NCBI GenBank assembly: GCA_934524985.1
Contig: CAKSYT010000023.1
Coordinates: forward strand, 1 to 21,337
Source: an uncultured Faecalibacterium sp.
Lineage (GTDB): Bacteria > Bacillota > Clostridia > Oscillospirales > Ruminococcaceae
Direction: 5' to 3'
DNA length: 21,337 nt
This document shows, piece after piece, positions 14,463 to 21,337 of this stretch (its first letter is position 1; every line of letters starts with the position of its first letter). Under the pieces are notes generated by a model. The model was not told the DNA's origin. It was given only the letters and a program-made list of their open reading frames with translations, and did not search any database. The position numbers were made by a program, and so were the translations under genes.

Positions 14463-14488
14463 CACAGGCTGCGGCATCGCGGCCTGTG
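14463..14488 (-). promoter_or_regulatory. Candidate S6:S18-binding leader hairpin of rpsF
   Basis: In the rpsF 5' leader, CACAGGC and GCCTGTG pair perfectly around a 12-base loop that contains CCG on the transcribed strand. S6:S18 binding motifs with a conserved CCG in a loop or bulge are known from rpsF leaders of many bacteria. The match here is by position and general form, not by covariance. Confidence 0.45.
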
Positions 14489-14514
14489 CGGCGTGTCTGT
14501 TCAGACAGCAATTT

Positions 14515-14543
14515 ATTATAGCAAGCTTCTTTGCTCCTGTCAA
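14515..14543 (-). promoter_or_regulatory. Perfect consensus promoter of rpsF-ssb-rpsR
   Basis: On the minus strand TTGACA (14543-14538) and TATAAT (14520-14515) are separated by exactly 17 bases, the full sigma-A consensus. The leader to the rpsF start is then about 100 bases. Confidence 0.92.
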
Positions 14544-14576
14544 GCTTTTTCGGCAAAAAGAACGATAAAAAATGTT

Positions 14577-14605
14577 TTGCATTTTTTGGTAAAAAGGACT
14601 ATAAT
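14577..14605 (+). promoter_or_regulatory. Promoter of the cation:proton antiporter gene
   Basis: TTGCAT (14577-14582) and TATAAT (14600-14605) are separated by 17 bases, about 80 bases upstream of the ATG. It is divergent from the rpsF promoter. Confidence 0.7.
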
Positions 14606-14686
14606 GTAGACGATTTCCCTGCTGTATGGCAGGGCCGGGGCTCCGGCAGTGGCAGGGAAGTGGGAAAAATTAAAGGAGGACAATCC

Positions 14687-15880
14687 ATGTATTCGTTGTT
14701 TCGAGATCTTGCAATTATCATCTTAAGCGCGAAATTTTTTGGTCTGCTGGCACGCAAATGCAAGGCTCCGCAGGTGGTGGGCGAGATCATCGCCGGCCTG
14801 CTCATCGGCCCCTGTTTGCTGAATCTGGTGCAGATCAGCGACTCCATCTCCATCTTTGCAGAGATCGGCGTTGTGATGCTCATGTTCACCACCGGCCTCG
14901 GCACTAACCTGAAGGAGCTGATCAAGGCCGGCCCCATCGCCACCCTGATCGCCACCGTTGGTGTGGCTGTGCCTCTGGTGGGCGGCACCTTATTATATGG
15001 TGCGTTCTACGGCTTTGCCGCAGTGGGCAGCCCGGAGTTCTACCGCGCGCTGTTCATCGGCACCATCATGACCGCCACCAGCGTGTCCATCACGGTGGCT
15101 ACCTTGCAGGAGCTTGGCCACCTGAAGAGCTTTCTGGGCACTACCATCGTCAGTGCCGCTGTCATTGATGATGTCATCGGCATCGTGGTGCTTACCTGTG
15201 TGCTGGGTGCCAGCAGCGGCACCGGTACGGGTCTGGGCAAGGTGCTGTTCAATACGGTGCTGTTCTTTGCCACCGCACTGGGTGTTGGCCTTGTGGTGCA
15301 CTACGCCATGAAGTGGCTGGACCAGCGCAACCCCCACACCCAGCGTATTACTATCGTAAGTATGGCGTTCTGCTTTGCCATGGCCTACATTGCAGAGGAG
15401 TACTTCGGCATCGCCGATATCACTGGTGCTTACATTGCAGGTATCGTGCTGTGCACCATGGATGACGCACCCTATGTGGAGCGCCGGGTGGATATCAGCA
15501 ACTACGTCCTCTTTGCGCCCATCTTCTTTGCATCCATCGGCCTCAAGACCGATATCAGCGGCCTGACCCCGGAGATCTTACTGTTCTGCGTCTGTTTCGT
15601 GGTGGTTGCACTGATCACCAAGATCATCGGCTGCGGTCTGGCGGCAAAGATCTGCCGCTTCAACTGGGACGATTCCCTGAAGGTCGGCGTCGGCATGATG
15701 ACCCGCGGCGAGGTGGCACTGATCGTGGCACAGAAGGGTCTGGCCATCGGCGTGGTGGATCCGGTCTACTTTACCGCCGTGATCCTGTTGATTGTGGTGT
15801 CCAGCGTGACCACCCCGCTGGCACTCAAGGCGATGTTCACCAAGCACCCGCCCGTGCCGCATCCCAGTCAGGCAAACTAA
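14687..15880 (+). CDS. Cation:proton antiporter, CPA2 (KefB/NapA-like) family
   Basis: This 397-residue membrane protein has about 12 hydrophobic segments and no cytoplasmic RCK/TrkA domain. The N-terminal motif APQVVGEIIAGLLIGP is the family signature, followed by EIGVVMLMFTTGLGTN. The SAAVIDDVIGIVVL segment carries the paired Asp residues expected in the ion-binding core, and GVGMMTRGEVALIVAQKGL is a second conserved stretch. It would exchange Na+ or K+ for H+ across the membrane. I chose ATG 14687, six bases after TAAAGGAGGA; an in-frame ATG at 14531 lies upstream of the promoter. It is a single-gene unit with its own terminator. Confidence 0.93.
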   Translation: MYSLFRDLAIIILSAKFFGLLARKCKAPQVVGEIIAGLLIGPCLLNLVQISDSISIFAEIGVVMLMFTTGLGTNLKELIKAGPIATLIATVGVAVPLVGGTLLYGAFYGFAAVGSPEFYRALFIGTIMTATSVSITVATLQELGHLKSFLGTTIVSAAVIDDVIGIVVLTCVLGASSGTGTGLGKVLFNTVLFFATALGVGLVVHYAMKWLDQRNPHTQRITIVSMAFCFAMAYIAEEYFGIADITGAYIAGIVLCTMDDAPYVERRVDISNYVLFAPIFFASIGLKTDISGLTPEILLFCVCFVVVALITKIIGCGLAAKICRFNWDDSLKVGVGMMTRGEVALIVAQKGLAIGVVDPVYFTAVILLIVVSSVTTPLALKAMFTKHPPVPHPSQAN

Positions 15881-15903
15881 ATCAGGAATTAAATTTTATA
15901 CTT

Positions 15904-15944
15904 GGGGTTCAGAAACAGCTGTGGGCGTTTCTGAACCCCCTTTT
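15904..15944 (+). terminator. Terminator of the antiporter gene
   Basis: A 13-bp perfect stem, GGGGTTCAGAAAC (15904-15916) with GTTTCTGAACCCC (15927-15939), is followed by CTTTTTC. Confidence 0.92.
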
Positions 15945-15964
15945 TCATCTGTAAAAATATATGC

Positions 15965-16010
15965 AAAAACGGGGCTGCTGCACATGGTTTCGTGCAGCAG
16001 CCCCGTTTTT
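15965..16010. terminator. Bidirectional terminator, mainly for galU
   Basis: A 19-bp perfect stem between AAAAACGGGGCTGCTGCAC (15965-15983) and its complement (15992-16010) carries T runs on both strands. It ends the leftward galU transcript and backs up the antiporter terminator. Confidence 0.9.
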
Positions 16011-16033
16011 ATTTGCGCAGCAATTATTTTACA

Positions 16034-16909
16034 TTACAGCGTTTTGCAGAACTCTTTCAGGTAAGCGCGGAACTCCTCGCCGATCTCAGGGTGCTGCAAT
16101 GCCAGCTCCACCTGAGCCTCCACGACCTTGAGCTTGTTGCCCATATCGTAGTGCTTGCCGGTAAACTCCACAGCAGTCATGCCGCCGCGGGTGCGGGCAT
16201 ACTCTGCCATGGCATCGGTCAGCTGGATCTCGCCGCCGGCACCGGGCTTGGTGTTGGCAAGGATCTCGTAGATCTCCGGAGTCAGCAGCACACGGCCCAG
16301 AATGGAATAGTTGCTGAACTCCTGCCCCTTCTTGGGCTTCTCGATCATATCATCCACAAAGAAGTAGTTGTCGTGGAGGGGAGTGGTCTTTAAGCTGCAA
16401 TAGCGGCTCACATCCTCCCAAGGCACAGCAGACACACCGGCAACCGGGCGGCCAAACTCCTCGTAGGCACGGATCAGCTGGGCGCAGACCGGATCCTCGC
16501 CCCAGATCACGTCATCGCCGTAGATGACTACAAAGGGATCATCGCCGGTAAAGGCCTTGGCGGTGTTTACCGCATGGCCCAGACCCAGCGTCTCCTTCTG
16601 GCGCACGAACAGGATGTTGGCCAGATTGGCAATGCCCAGACACTCTTCCAGCATCTTTTCCTTGCCGGGCTTGGCCAGTTTTTCCTCCAGCTCGGGGCTG
16701 CGGTCGAAGTGATCCTCGATAATGCTCTGGTTGCGGCCCAGAATGATCAGGATATCGGTAATGCCGGAGCGGACAGCCTCCTCCACCAGATACTGGATGG
16801 CGGGCTTGTCCACGAGGGGCAGCATGCCCTTGGGCATTGCCTTGGTAGCGGGCAGTACGCGGGTGCCAAGACCCGCAGCCGGAATAACGGCTTTGGTGAC
16901 TTTTTTCAT
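16034..16909 (-). CDS. galU: UTP-glucose-1-phosphate uridylyltransferase
   Basis: This 291-residue cytoplasmic enzyme makes UDP-glucose from UTP and glucose-1-phosphate, for cell-envelope sugars and the Leloir pathway. The nucleotidyltransferase signature VIPAAGLGTRVLPATKAMPK (8-27) is followed by MLPLVDKPAIQYLVEEAV. The segment FVVIYGDDVIWGEDP carries the metal-binding Asp, and GAGGEIQLTDAM is the GalU-typical sugar-site segment. Length is normal. The ATG at 16909 follows GGGAG. It lies 77 bases downstream of the RING-like membrane protein gene on the same strand and may share its transcript. Confidence 0.95.
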   Translation of the reverse strand: MKKVTKAVIPAAGLGTRVLPATKAMPKGMLPLVDKPAIQYLVEEAVRSGITDILIILGRNQSIIEDHFDRSPELEEKLAKPGKEKMLEECLGIANLANILFVRQKETLGLGHAVNTAKAFTGDDPFVVIYGDDVIWGEDPVCAQLIRAYEEFGRPVAGVSAVPWEDVSRYCSLKTTPLHDNYFFVDDMIEKPKKGQEFSNYSILGRVLLTPEIYEILANTKPGAGGEIQLTDAMAEYARTRGGMTAVEFTGKHYDMGNKLKVVEAQVELALQHPEIGEEFRAYLKEFCKTL

Positions 16910-16986
16910 AATGATTCTCCCATGTTCTCATTTTATGCACGGCGAACCGCGCTTTTCAGCAGGATCCCCATCCCGCATGAAAACTA

Positions 16987-17976
16987 TTAAATAAAGGTTC
17001 CTACCAGTGCGTTCAGGTCCGGCCCCAGCAGCATGGAGCAAAGGCTGCCGACTACCAGTAGCAGGATGAACGCGCCAATGCAGGCTGCAAAGCTGACACC
17101 GCCCTGTGCGTTCAGCACGGCGCGGCGCTGCTCCGGGTCCGGGAACTCGGCACGGATGCGGCGGATGCGTGCCGCTGCGCTGCGGCGGTAGAGCCACTTG
17201 CCATACAGTCCCCGTACCAGCATCAGTACAAAGCTGAGAAGGGACATGATGCGGCTCAGCACCACCAGTGTAGTGGCACTGATCCCGGCGGTCAGGGGGC
17301 TGCCGGTGGTCTGCATCATACTGATCAAGGTAGGAATGAACAGCAGCAGCTCTGCGGCCAGAAAGCCGAAGGCGGGCTTCCACGCCTTGCGGTAGAAAAA
17401 GTAGAACGGGCCGAACAGCAGTGCCGAAAAGCTCATGGAGATCTTGGAGTGTCGCAGCTGCATCTGGCTGTAATCGTTCAGGTAGACCGGTGCGGCTGTG
17501 CCGATAAAATCCACCCAGTCCTGATAAGGTACGCCGTCGATCAGTTCATCCTTGCCAAAAGCGGCGCGCACATTGCGGTGCACCGGGTCGATGACCTTTT
17601 CGGTGAAGTTCCGGTACATTTCGTCCCGGTACATCCCGCTGTAATCAAAATCCCGGTTCTGCTCGGCGCTGGCGGCAGCACGGTCGTTGGGCTGTTCTGC
17701 GCTCTCAGGGGGCAGGGCAGCGCCGCAGCAGCGGCAGACGCTTTCGCTGCGCAGGGTGCGCTCCCCACAGGTGGGGCAGGTGCGCAGCTGGGCATCCTGA
17801 TAAGGGAACTTCCACTCGTAGCCTGCGCCATGGGCAGGAGCGTGGAGGCACAGGCCCATCTTCTCGTAACAGGTGCGGTGATAGGGTGCACCGCAGTCCG
17901 GGCAGACCACGATGTCGTCCTGAAGGGTCAGCGGCTTGCCGCAGCCCTCACAGGGACAGCCATAATATTTCGGCAT
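16987..17976 (-). CDS. Membrane protein with N-terminal RING-like zinc region and DUF2628-like membrane part
   Basis: This 329-residue protein begins with a cysteine cluster (Cys9, Cys12, Cys25, Cys28, His33, Cys36, Cys43, His45) arranged like the prokaryotic RING-finger family 1. A second zinc ribbon follows (Cys67, Cys70, Cys81, Cys84). After an Ala/Glu-rich linker, a cytoplasmic stretch (about 105-185) leads into four or so membrane segments, starting with SFSALLFGPFYFFYRKAW, a DUF2628-like pattern. The function of this architecture is not known to me; the zinc part could bind proteins at the membrane. A ubiquitin-ligase role should not be assumed. ATG 17976 follows AGGAGG. It lies upstream of galU and is divergent from prfB. 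Confidence 0.75.
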   Translation of the reverse strand: MPKYYGCPCEGCGKPLTLQDDIVVCPDCGAPYHRTCYEKMGLCLHAPAHGAGYEWKFPYQDAQLRTCPTCGERTLRSESVCRCCGAALPPESAEQPNDRAAASAEQNRDFDYSGMYRDEMYRNFTEKVIDPVHRNVRAAFGKDELIDGVPYQDWVDFIGTAAPVYLNDYSQMQLRHSKISMSFSALLFGPFYFFYRKAWKPAFGFLAAELLLFIPTLISMMQTTGSPLTAGISATTLVVLSRIMSLLSFVLMLVRGLYGKWLYRRSAAARIRRIRAEFPDPEQRRAVLNAQGGVSFAACIGAFILLLVVGSLCSMLLGPDLNALVGTFI

Positions 17977-18007
17977 GATATCCTCCTGTGAAATCGATCA
18001 TACTGGT

Positions 18008-18013
18008 ATTATA
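18008..18013 (-). promoter_or_regulatory. -10 box of the RING-like membrane protein gene
   Basis: TATAAT on the minus strand (18013-18008) lies about 32 bases upstream of the ATG. The -35 position at 17-base spacing reads TTTTCT and is weak. Confidence 0.5.
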
Positions 18014-18078
18014 CTCCCCCGGGAATGAAAAGAAAAGGTGAAAATCTTTAAAAATCCGGCAAGATAGTATTTTTCCTC

Positions 18079-18107
18079 TTTACTTTATCACAGATTCTCG
18101 GTATACT
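18079..18107 (+). promoter_or_regulatory. Candidate promoter of prfB
   Basis: TTTACT (18079-18084) and TATACT (18102-18107) are separated by 17 bases. A second candidate is TATGAT (18201-18206) preceded by TGC, an extended -10 much closer to the gene. The two predict very different leaders (about 120 versus about 25 bases). Confidence 0.5.
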
Positions 18108-18139
18108 AATGAAGTATCTGTGTATAAACTGTGTCTTTT

Positions 18140-18184
18140 GGCAGGGCCGAAAATGTGCGCTGTGCGTGCGTTTTGCGCCCTGCC
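18140..18184 (+). promoter_or_regulatory. Hairpin in the prfB leader
   Basis: GGCAGGGC (18140-18147) pairs with GCCCTGCC (18177-18184), and AAAA/TTTT pairs inside after two mismatches. No T tract follows, so it is not a standard terminator. If transcription starts at the upstream promoter it would be a stable leader structure ending just before a GGGGGA stretch. Confidence 0.45.
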
Positions 18185-18201
18185 GGGGGACGTTATCTGC
18201 T

Positions 18202-18240
18202 ATGATGGAAACCCTTGAACGAGAGGAACTTAGAGAATGA
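18202..18240 (+). CDS. Putative 12-codon mini-ORF ending in UGA over the prfB start
   Basis: ATGATG at 18202-18207 opens a 12-codon frame (MMETLEREELRE) whose TGA stop (18238-18240) overlaps the prfB ATG (18237-18239) as ATGA. A GGGGGA stretch 11 bases upstream could act as a ribosome site. The frame is -1 relative to prfB, so it is not the usual +1 RF2 frameshift. It would be transcribed only from the upstream promoter. Coupling of UGA termination to RF2 synthesis is speculative, and the frame is short enough to be chance. Confidence 0.3.
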   Translation: MMETLEREELRE

Positions 18241-19358
18241 TCACGACTGATGAACTGAAAGTGCAGCTGGCCGAGCACGCCAAGGCCGTTAAGGACTTGG
18301 AGGAAGCACTGGCCATTGAAGCAAGCCGCAAGCGCGTGCAGGAGCTGGAGCACACCATGTCCCGCCCCGGCTTTTACGATGATGCCGAGCTGAGCAAAAA
18401 GGTGTTTGACGAAGTCGGCGACCTGAAGGGCAAGCTGAACCGCTTTGAAAAGCTGCAGGGCCTGTACGATGACGCCGAGACCATGCTGGAGATGCTGGAC
18501 GAGGAGTACGACCCCGCCATGGTCCCCGAGGCCGAGGAGGCAGTGAACACCGTGGGCAAGGCTGTGGAGGAGCTGCAGCTGATGACCATGCTGAACGGTG
18601 AGTACGACCACAGCAATGCCATCCTTACCTTCCACGCAGGCACCGGCGGCACCGAGGCACAGGACTGGGCCGAGATGCTGTATCGTATGTATAATAAGTG
18701 GGCACAGGCACACGGCATGACCGTGGAGGTGCTGGACTATCAGGACGGCGACGAAGCCGGTCTGAAGAGCGCTTCCATGATGGTCAAGGGTGCCAACGCC
18801 TACGGTCTGCTCAAGAGCGAGAACGGCGTGCACCGTCTGGTGCGTGTCTCTCCCTTTGACGCCAACGCCCGCCGCCAGACCAGCTTTGCTTCTCTGGAAG
18901 TCATGCCGGAACTGGACAACACCATTCAGGTGGACATCCGCCCCGAGGATATCGAGATGCAGGTGTACCGCTCCTCCGGTGCCGGCGGCCAGCACATCAA
19001 CAAGACCTCTTCCGCCGTCCGTCTGATCCACAAGCCCACCGGCATCGTGGTCAGCTGCCAGACCCAGCGCAGCCAGTTCCAGAACCGTGACTACGCTATG
19101 GAAATGCTGAAGGCAAAGCTCTACCAGATCGCCAAGCAGCAGCACATGGATAAGATCGACGACATCAAGGGCGTGCAGAACGAGATCGCTTGGGGTCACC
19201 AGATCCGCAGCTATGTGTTCATGCCCTATACTATGGTCAAGGATCACCGCACCAACTACGAGACCGGCAACGTGGATGCCGTGATGGATGGCGATATCGA
19301 TGAGTTCATCTTCGCCTACCTCAAGGCCGCCAGCCGCGGCGAGCTGCAGGACGCATAA
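18237..19358 (+). CDS. prfB: Peptide chain release factor 2
   Basis: This 373-residue factor ends translation at UGA and UAA. The codon-recognition tripeptide SPF is at 205-207, typical of RF2 rather than RF1, and the catalytic GGQ is at 250-252 in SSGAGGQHINKTSS. TGGTEAQDWAEMLYRMY (136-152) is also family-typical. The N-terminal helix region reads straight through the place where most RF2 genes have an in-frame UGA and CUUUGA slippery site (around residues 25-28, EALAIEAS), so there is no programmed frameshift. The start at 18237 follows GAGAGGAAC. It is a single gene with its own terminator, divergent from the RING-like gene. Confidence 0.96.
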   Translation: MITTDELKVQLAEHAKAVKDLEEALAIEASRKRVQELEHTMSRPGFYDDAELSKKVFDEVGDLKGKLNRFEKLQGLYDDAETMLEMLDEEYDPAMVPEAEEAVNTVGKAVEELQLMTMLNGEYDHSNAILTFHAGTGGTEAQDWAEMLYRMYNKWAQAHGMTVEVLDYQDGDEAGLKSASMMVKGANAYGLLKSENGVHRLVRVSPFDANARRQTSFASLEVMPELDNTIQVDIRPEDIEMQVYRSSGAGGQHINKTSSAVRLIHKPTGIVVSCQTQRSQFQNRDYAMEMLKAKLYQIAKQQHMDKIDDIKGVQNEIAWGHQIRSYVFMPYTMVKDHRTNYETGNVDAVMDGDIDEFIFAYLKAASRGELQDA

Positions 19359-19380
19359 GCGCCTGTCCCTGTAAAACCAT

Positions 19381-19422
19381 AACCGCACCTGTGTCCATTT
19401 TTGGATGCAGGTGCGGTTTTTT
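19381..19422 (+). terminator. Terminator of prfB
   Basis: An 11-bp stem, AACCGCACCTG (19381-19391) with CAGGTGCGGTT (19408-19418), with further pairing TGTCCA/TGGATG in the loop, is followed by a T run to 19422. Confidence 0.9.
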
Positions 19423-19473
19423 CGTCCCTTTCTGCGCATAATAAATCCGAAAAATGCGCAGGGAGGCCGTAAA

Positions 19474-20697
19474 ATGTCCAAGCACAGCATCGTCAGGTGG
19501 ATAAAGATCATAGGAGTTTATCTGCTGGTGGCCGCCGTGGCGGCGCTGGGCTGGCTGTGGTGCGCCCTGCCGGAGCAGGTCTATCTGGAACCGGAACAGC
19601 CCCTTGCGCTGCCCCGCTTTGGCTGGGTGGAACCGCTGCGCGGGCACGGCAGCCGCAACGTGGCCAGCACCCGGGCGGCGGGCAGCTATCAGACCACGCT
19701 GGCGCTGGGCGGCTGGCTGCCGGTCAAGACCATCCGCGCCACCGTGATGCAGCGCCCCACGGTCACGGTGTGCGGCACGCCCTTTGGGGTGAAGATGTTC
19801 TCGGAGGGTGCGCTTGTCGTGGGCTTTTCCGAGGTGCATACCGCCGCCGGTACGGTGAACCCCGCAAAGCAGGCGGGACTGCGGCTGGGTGACCGGGTCA
19901 TCCGCATGGGGAACACCGTCACCGAGACCAACGAGCAGGTCCATGCCGCGCTGGAAGCCGCTGCCGGTGCGGCGGTGGAGGTGGTCTACGTCCGCAAGGG
20001 GGAGCAGCGGCAGACCACCCTTTTGCCGGTGTGGGATACCCAGAACGCCCAGTGGCGGGCAGGGATGTGGGTACGGGACTCCTCTGCCGGGGTGGGCACC
20101 CTGACCTTTGTGGACGCGCAGGCCGGGGTGTTTGCCGGGCTGGGGCATCCCATCAGTGACAGCGACACCGGCGAGCAGGTCGCTCTGCGCAGCGGCGAGA
20201 TCGTGGCCTGCCAGATCGTGGGCTGCACCGGCGGCACCGCCGGCAGCCCCGGGGAACTGAAGGGCAAATTTATCAGCGACCACGCCCTTGGCAGAATCTG
20301 CATCAACGGTGAAAACGGCGTTTACGGCACGGTAAGCAGCGCCATTGCCGGGCAGCAGACGGAGCTTGCCTTTGCGCAGGAGGTGCTGCCCGGCGCGGCA
20401 GAGATCCTGACCACGACCAGCGGCGAAACGCCCCGCAGCTACCGCGTGTATATTGAAAAGGTGAACGATGCTGACCCGCGCCGCAATATGGTGCTGCGCG
20501 TCACCGACCCGGCACTGCTGGCGCAGACCGGCGGCATCGTGCAGGGAATGAGCGGCAGCCCCATCCTGCAAAACGGGCGGCTGGTGGGCGCTGTGACCCA
20601 TGTATTGGTCAACGACCCGACACGAGGCTACGGCATTTTTGCACAAACCATGCTGGAACAGGCACATTCTGTGGCCGGAACGGACGCGGCAGCATAA
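19474..20697 (+). CDS. spoIVB: SpoIVB-type serine peptidase (S55) with PDZ domain
   Basis: This 407-residue protein starts at ATG 19474 after GGGAGG and has one N-terminal membrane segment (about 9-30). A PDZ domain spans about 100-185 (AKQAGLRLGDRVIRMGN). The S55 peptidase domain follows, with His225 in AGLGHPISD and the catalytic Ser in IVQGMSGSPIL (355-365), then VTHVLVNDPTRGYGIF, a near-diagnostic SpoIVB segment. In sporulating Firmicutes SpoIVB signals across the forespore membrane and triggers pro-sigma-K processing. It precedes spo0A, the arrangement conserved in sporulating lineages. All key residues appear present, so the protease should be active. Confidence 0.94.
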   Translation: MSKHSIVRWIKIIGVYLLVAAVAALGWLWCALPEQVYLEPEQPLALPRFGWVEPLRGHGSRNVASTRAAGSYQTTLALGGWLPVKTIRATVMQRPTVTVCGTPFGVKMFSEGALVVGFSEVHTAAGTVNPAKQAGLRLGDRVIRMGNTVTETNEQVHAALEAAAGAAVEVVYVRKGEQRQTTLLPVWDTQNAQWRAGMWVRDSSAGVGTLTFVDAQAGVFAGLGHPISDSDTGEQVALRSGEIVACQIVGCTGGTAGSPGELKGKFISDHALGRICINGENGVYGTVSSAIAGQQTELAFAQEVLPGAAEILTTTSGETPRSYRVYIEKVNDADPRRNMVLRVTDPALLAQTGGIVQGMSGSPILQNGRLVGAVTHVLVNDPTRGYGIFAQTMLEQAHSVAGTDAAA

Positions 20698-20723
20698 AAA
20701 AGTAGGACATTCGAGCCAAATTT

Positions 20724-20769
20724 CCATAATTTCCCAAAATATACCGTTGAACTATCTGGAAAATTATGG
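20724..20769. repeat. Inverted repeat around the spo0A -35 region
   Basis: CCATAATTTCC (20724-20734) and GGAAAATTATGG (20758-20769) are complementary except for one extra base. The right arm ends directly at the -10 box and the pair brackets the -35 box. It could be an operator or looping site for spo0A control. No perfect 0A box was seen. Confidence 0.4.
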
Positions 20770-20775
20770 TAAAAT
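20747..20775 (+). promoter_or_regulatory. Promoter of spo0A
   Basis: TTGAAC (20747-20752) and TAAAAT (20770-20775) are separated by 17 bases, about 40 bases before the ATG. No terminator is visible after spoIVB, so readthrough may also feed spo0A. Confidence 0.65.
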
Positions 20776-20816
20776 CCATGGTATTAAAGGAACTGCACAC
20801 ATTGGAGGAAACAACC

Positions 20817-21337
20817 ATGGATAAAGTGAGATTCTTGATGTCGGATACCGGTGCTCAGATCACAGAAGCTTGCCGCGAGGCGCTGGAGCAAAAGGGCGTG
20901 GAAGTGACCGTTGTGGAAAAGGATGGAAACAAGGTTTTGCAGAAGATGCTGGCCGTTCGCCCGCAGGTGGTGCTGCTGGATGCCTTTATGCCCGGGCTGG
21001 ACGCGCTGGCAGTCAAGCAGCGCTACAACGCCGCAGGCGAGCGCCACACATCGTTTTTCGTCACCGGCGCATTCCAGAGCGAGGAAATGGTACAGGAACT
21101 GCTGGACGAGGGCTTTGCCTACTATTTTGTCAAGCCCTTTGATGAAAGCGTCCTTGCCGCCCGGGTGCTCAAAGCAGCCAGCGGACAGGAAAAGCACCTG
21201 CTCCACACCAGCGTGGACAGCGACGAGCTGACAGTCACCGAGATATTGCACCAGATCGGCGTGCCCGCCCACATCAAGGGCTACCAGTTCCTGCGGGATG
21301 CCATCCTGCTCACCATGAACGAGCCGGAGTACATCAA
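20817..21337 (+). CDS. spo0A: Sporulation response regulator Spo0A, partial
   Basis: The start at 20817 follows TTGGAGGAAAC, and 173 codons are visible before the window edge. Residues 1-125 form a receiver domain. Asp55 in LLDAFMPGLDAL is the phosphorylation site, with Thr83 and Lys106 (FVKPF) present. Of the usual acidic pair only Asp10 remains; the neighbouring position is Thr11. After a short linker the Spo0A-specific output domain begins, with ILHQIGVPAHIKGYQFLRDA, a segment almost unique to Spo0A. Spo0A is the master regulator of sporulation and post-exponential behaviour. Its place right after spoIVB supports the call. The altered acidic pair may weaken metal binding and phosphorylation. 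Confidence 0.93.
   Translation, partial: MDKVRFLMSDTGAQITEACREALEQKGVEVTVVEKDGNKVLQKMLAVRPQVVLLDAFMPGLDALAVKQRYNAAGERHTSFFVTGAFQSEEMVQELLDEGFAYYFVKPFDESVLAARVLKAASGQEKHLLHTSVDSDELTVTEILHQIGVPAHIKGYQFLRDAILLTMNEPEYI

Noticed and set aside
18202..18240. Possible programmed frameshift into prfB
   Set aside because: The upstream frame is -1 relative to prfB and has no slippery site, unlike the +1 shift used for RF2; termination-reinitiation is the only plausible link.
18048..19511. 487-codon minus-strand frame opposite prfB
   Set aside because: It is a shadow of prfB, crosses the prfB terminator and has no recognisable protein features.
1..21337. tRNA or rRNA genes, CRISPR arrays, insertion sequences
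   Set aside because: None was recognised by reading the intergenic stretches on either strand.

Overview
The window looks like a chromosome segment of a GC-rich (high-50s percent by eye) gut Firmicute of the Faecalibacterium / Gemmiger / Subdoligranulum type (Oscillospiraceae). This rests on rpsF-ssb-rpsR, the spoIVB-spo0A pair, a CUT1 sugar importer with no ATPase of its own, strong AGGAGG ribosome sites and the general protein style. The genus is an inference, not a demonstration.

Layout. (1) Positions 1-1570 are the end of an integrative conjugative element: a pcfB-type gene running off the left edge, a short leader ORF, and a winged-helix/DUF6017 replication-type gene, all on the minus strand. 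The element abuts the 3' end of rlmD, a known ICE target gene. (2) 1572-5376: rlmD and an AraC-type regulator on the minus strand, divergent from a galactokinase-family gene. (3) 5388-6339: two tandem small genes whose products carry double-glycine leaders (GG cut-site type) and large hydrophobic cargo regions, driven by one clear promoter. No transporter or immunity gene is adjacent. (4) 6494-12392: a maltodextrin-type operon on the minus strand in the order lacI-type repressor, binding lipoprotein, two permeases, 4-alpha-glucanotransferase. (5) 12548-13265: an orphan P-loop kinase behind an operator-rich promoter. (6) 13307-14543: rpsF-ssb-rpsR with a perfect consensus promoter and a structured leader. 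(7) 14577-15939: a CPA2-type cation:proton antiporter. (8) 15965-18013: galU and, upstream of it, a membrane protein with an N-terminal RING-like zinc region. (9) 18079-19422: prfB, here without the usual programmed frameshift. (10) 19474-21337: spoIVB followed by the start of spo0A.

How they fit together. The sugar genes (galactokinase, binding-protein importer, MalQ, GalU) form a carbohydrate theme: the importer would bring in malto-oligosaccharides, MalQ would rearrange them, and GalU makes UDP-glucose. Housekeeping translation and replication genes fill the middle and right. The right edge carries the conserved sporulation signalling pair, SpoIVB and Spo0A, with a receiver-domain substitution in Spo0A. 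The least explained items are the paired double-glycine proteins, the RING-like membrane protein, and a UGA-terminated mini-ORF overlapping the prfB start codon.
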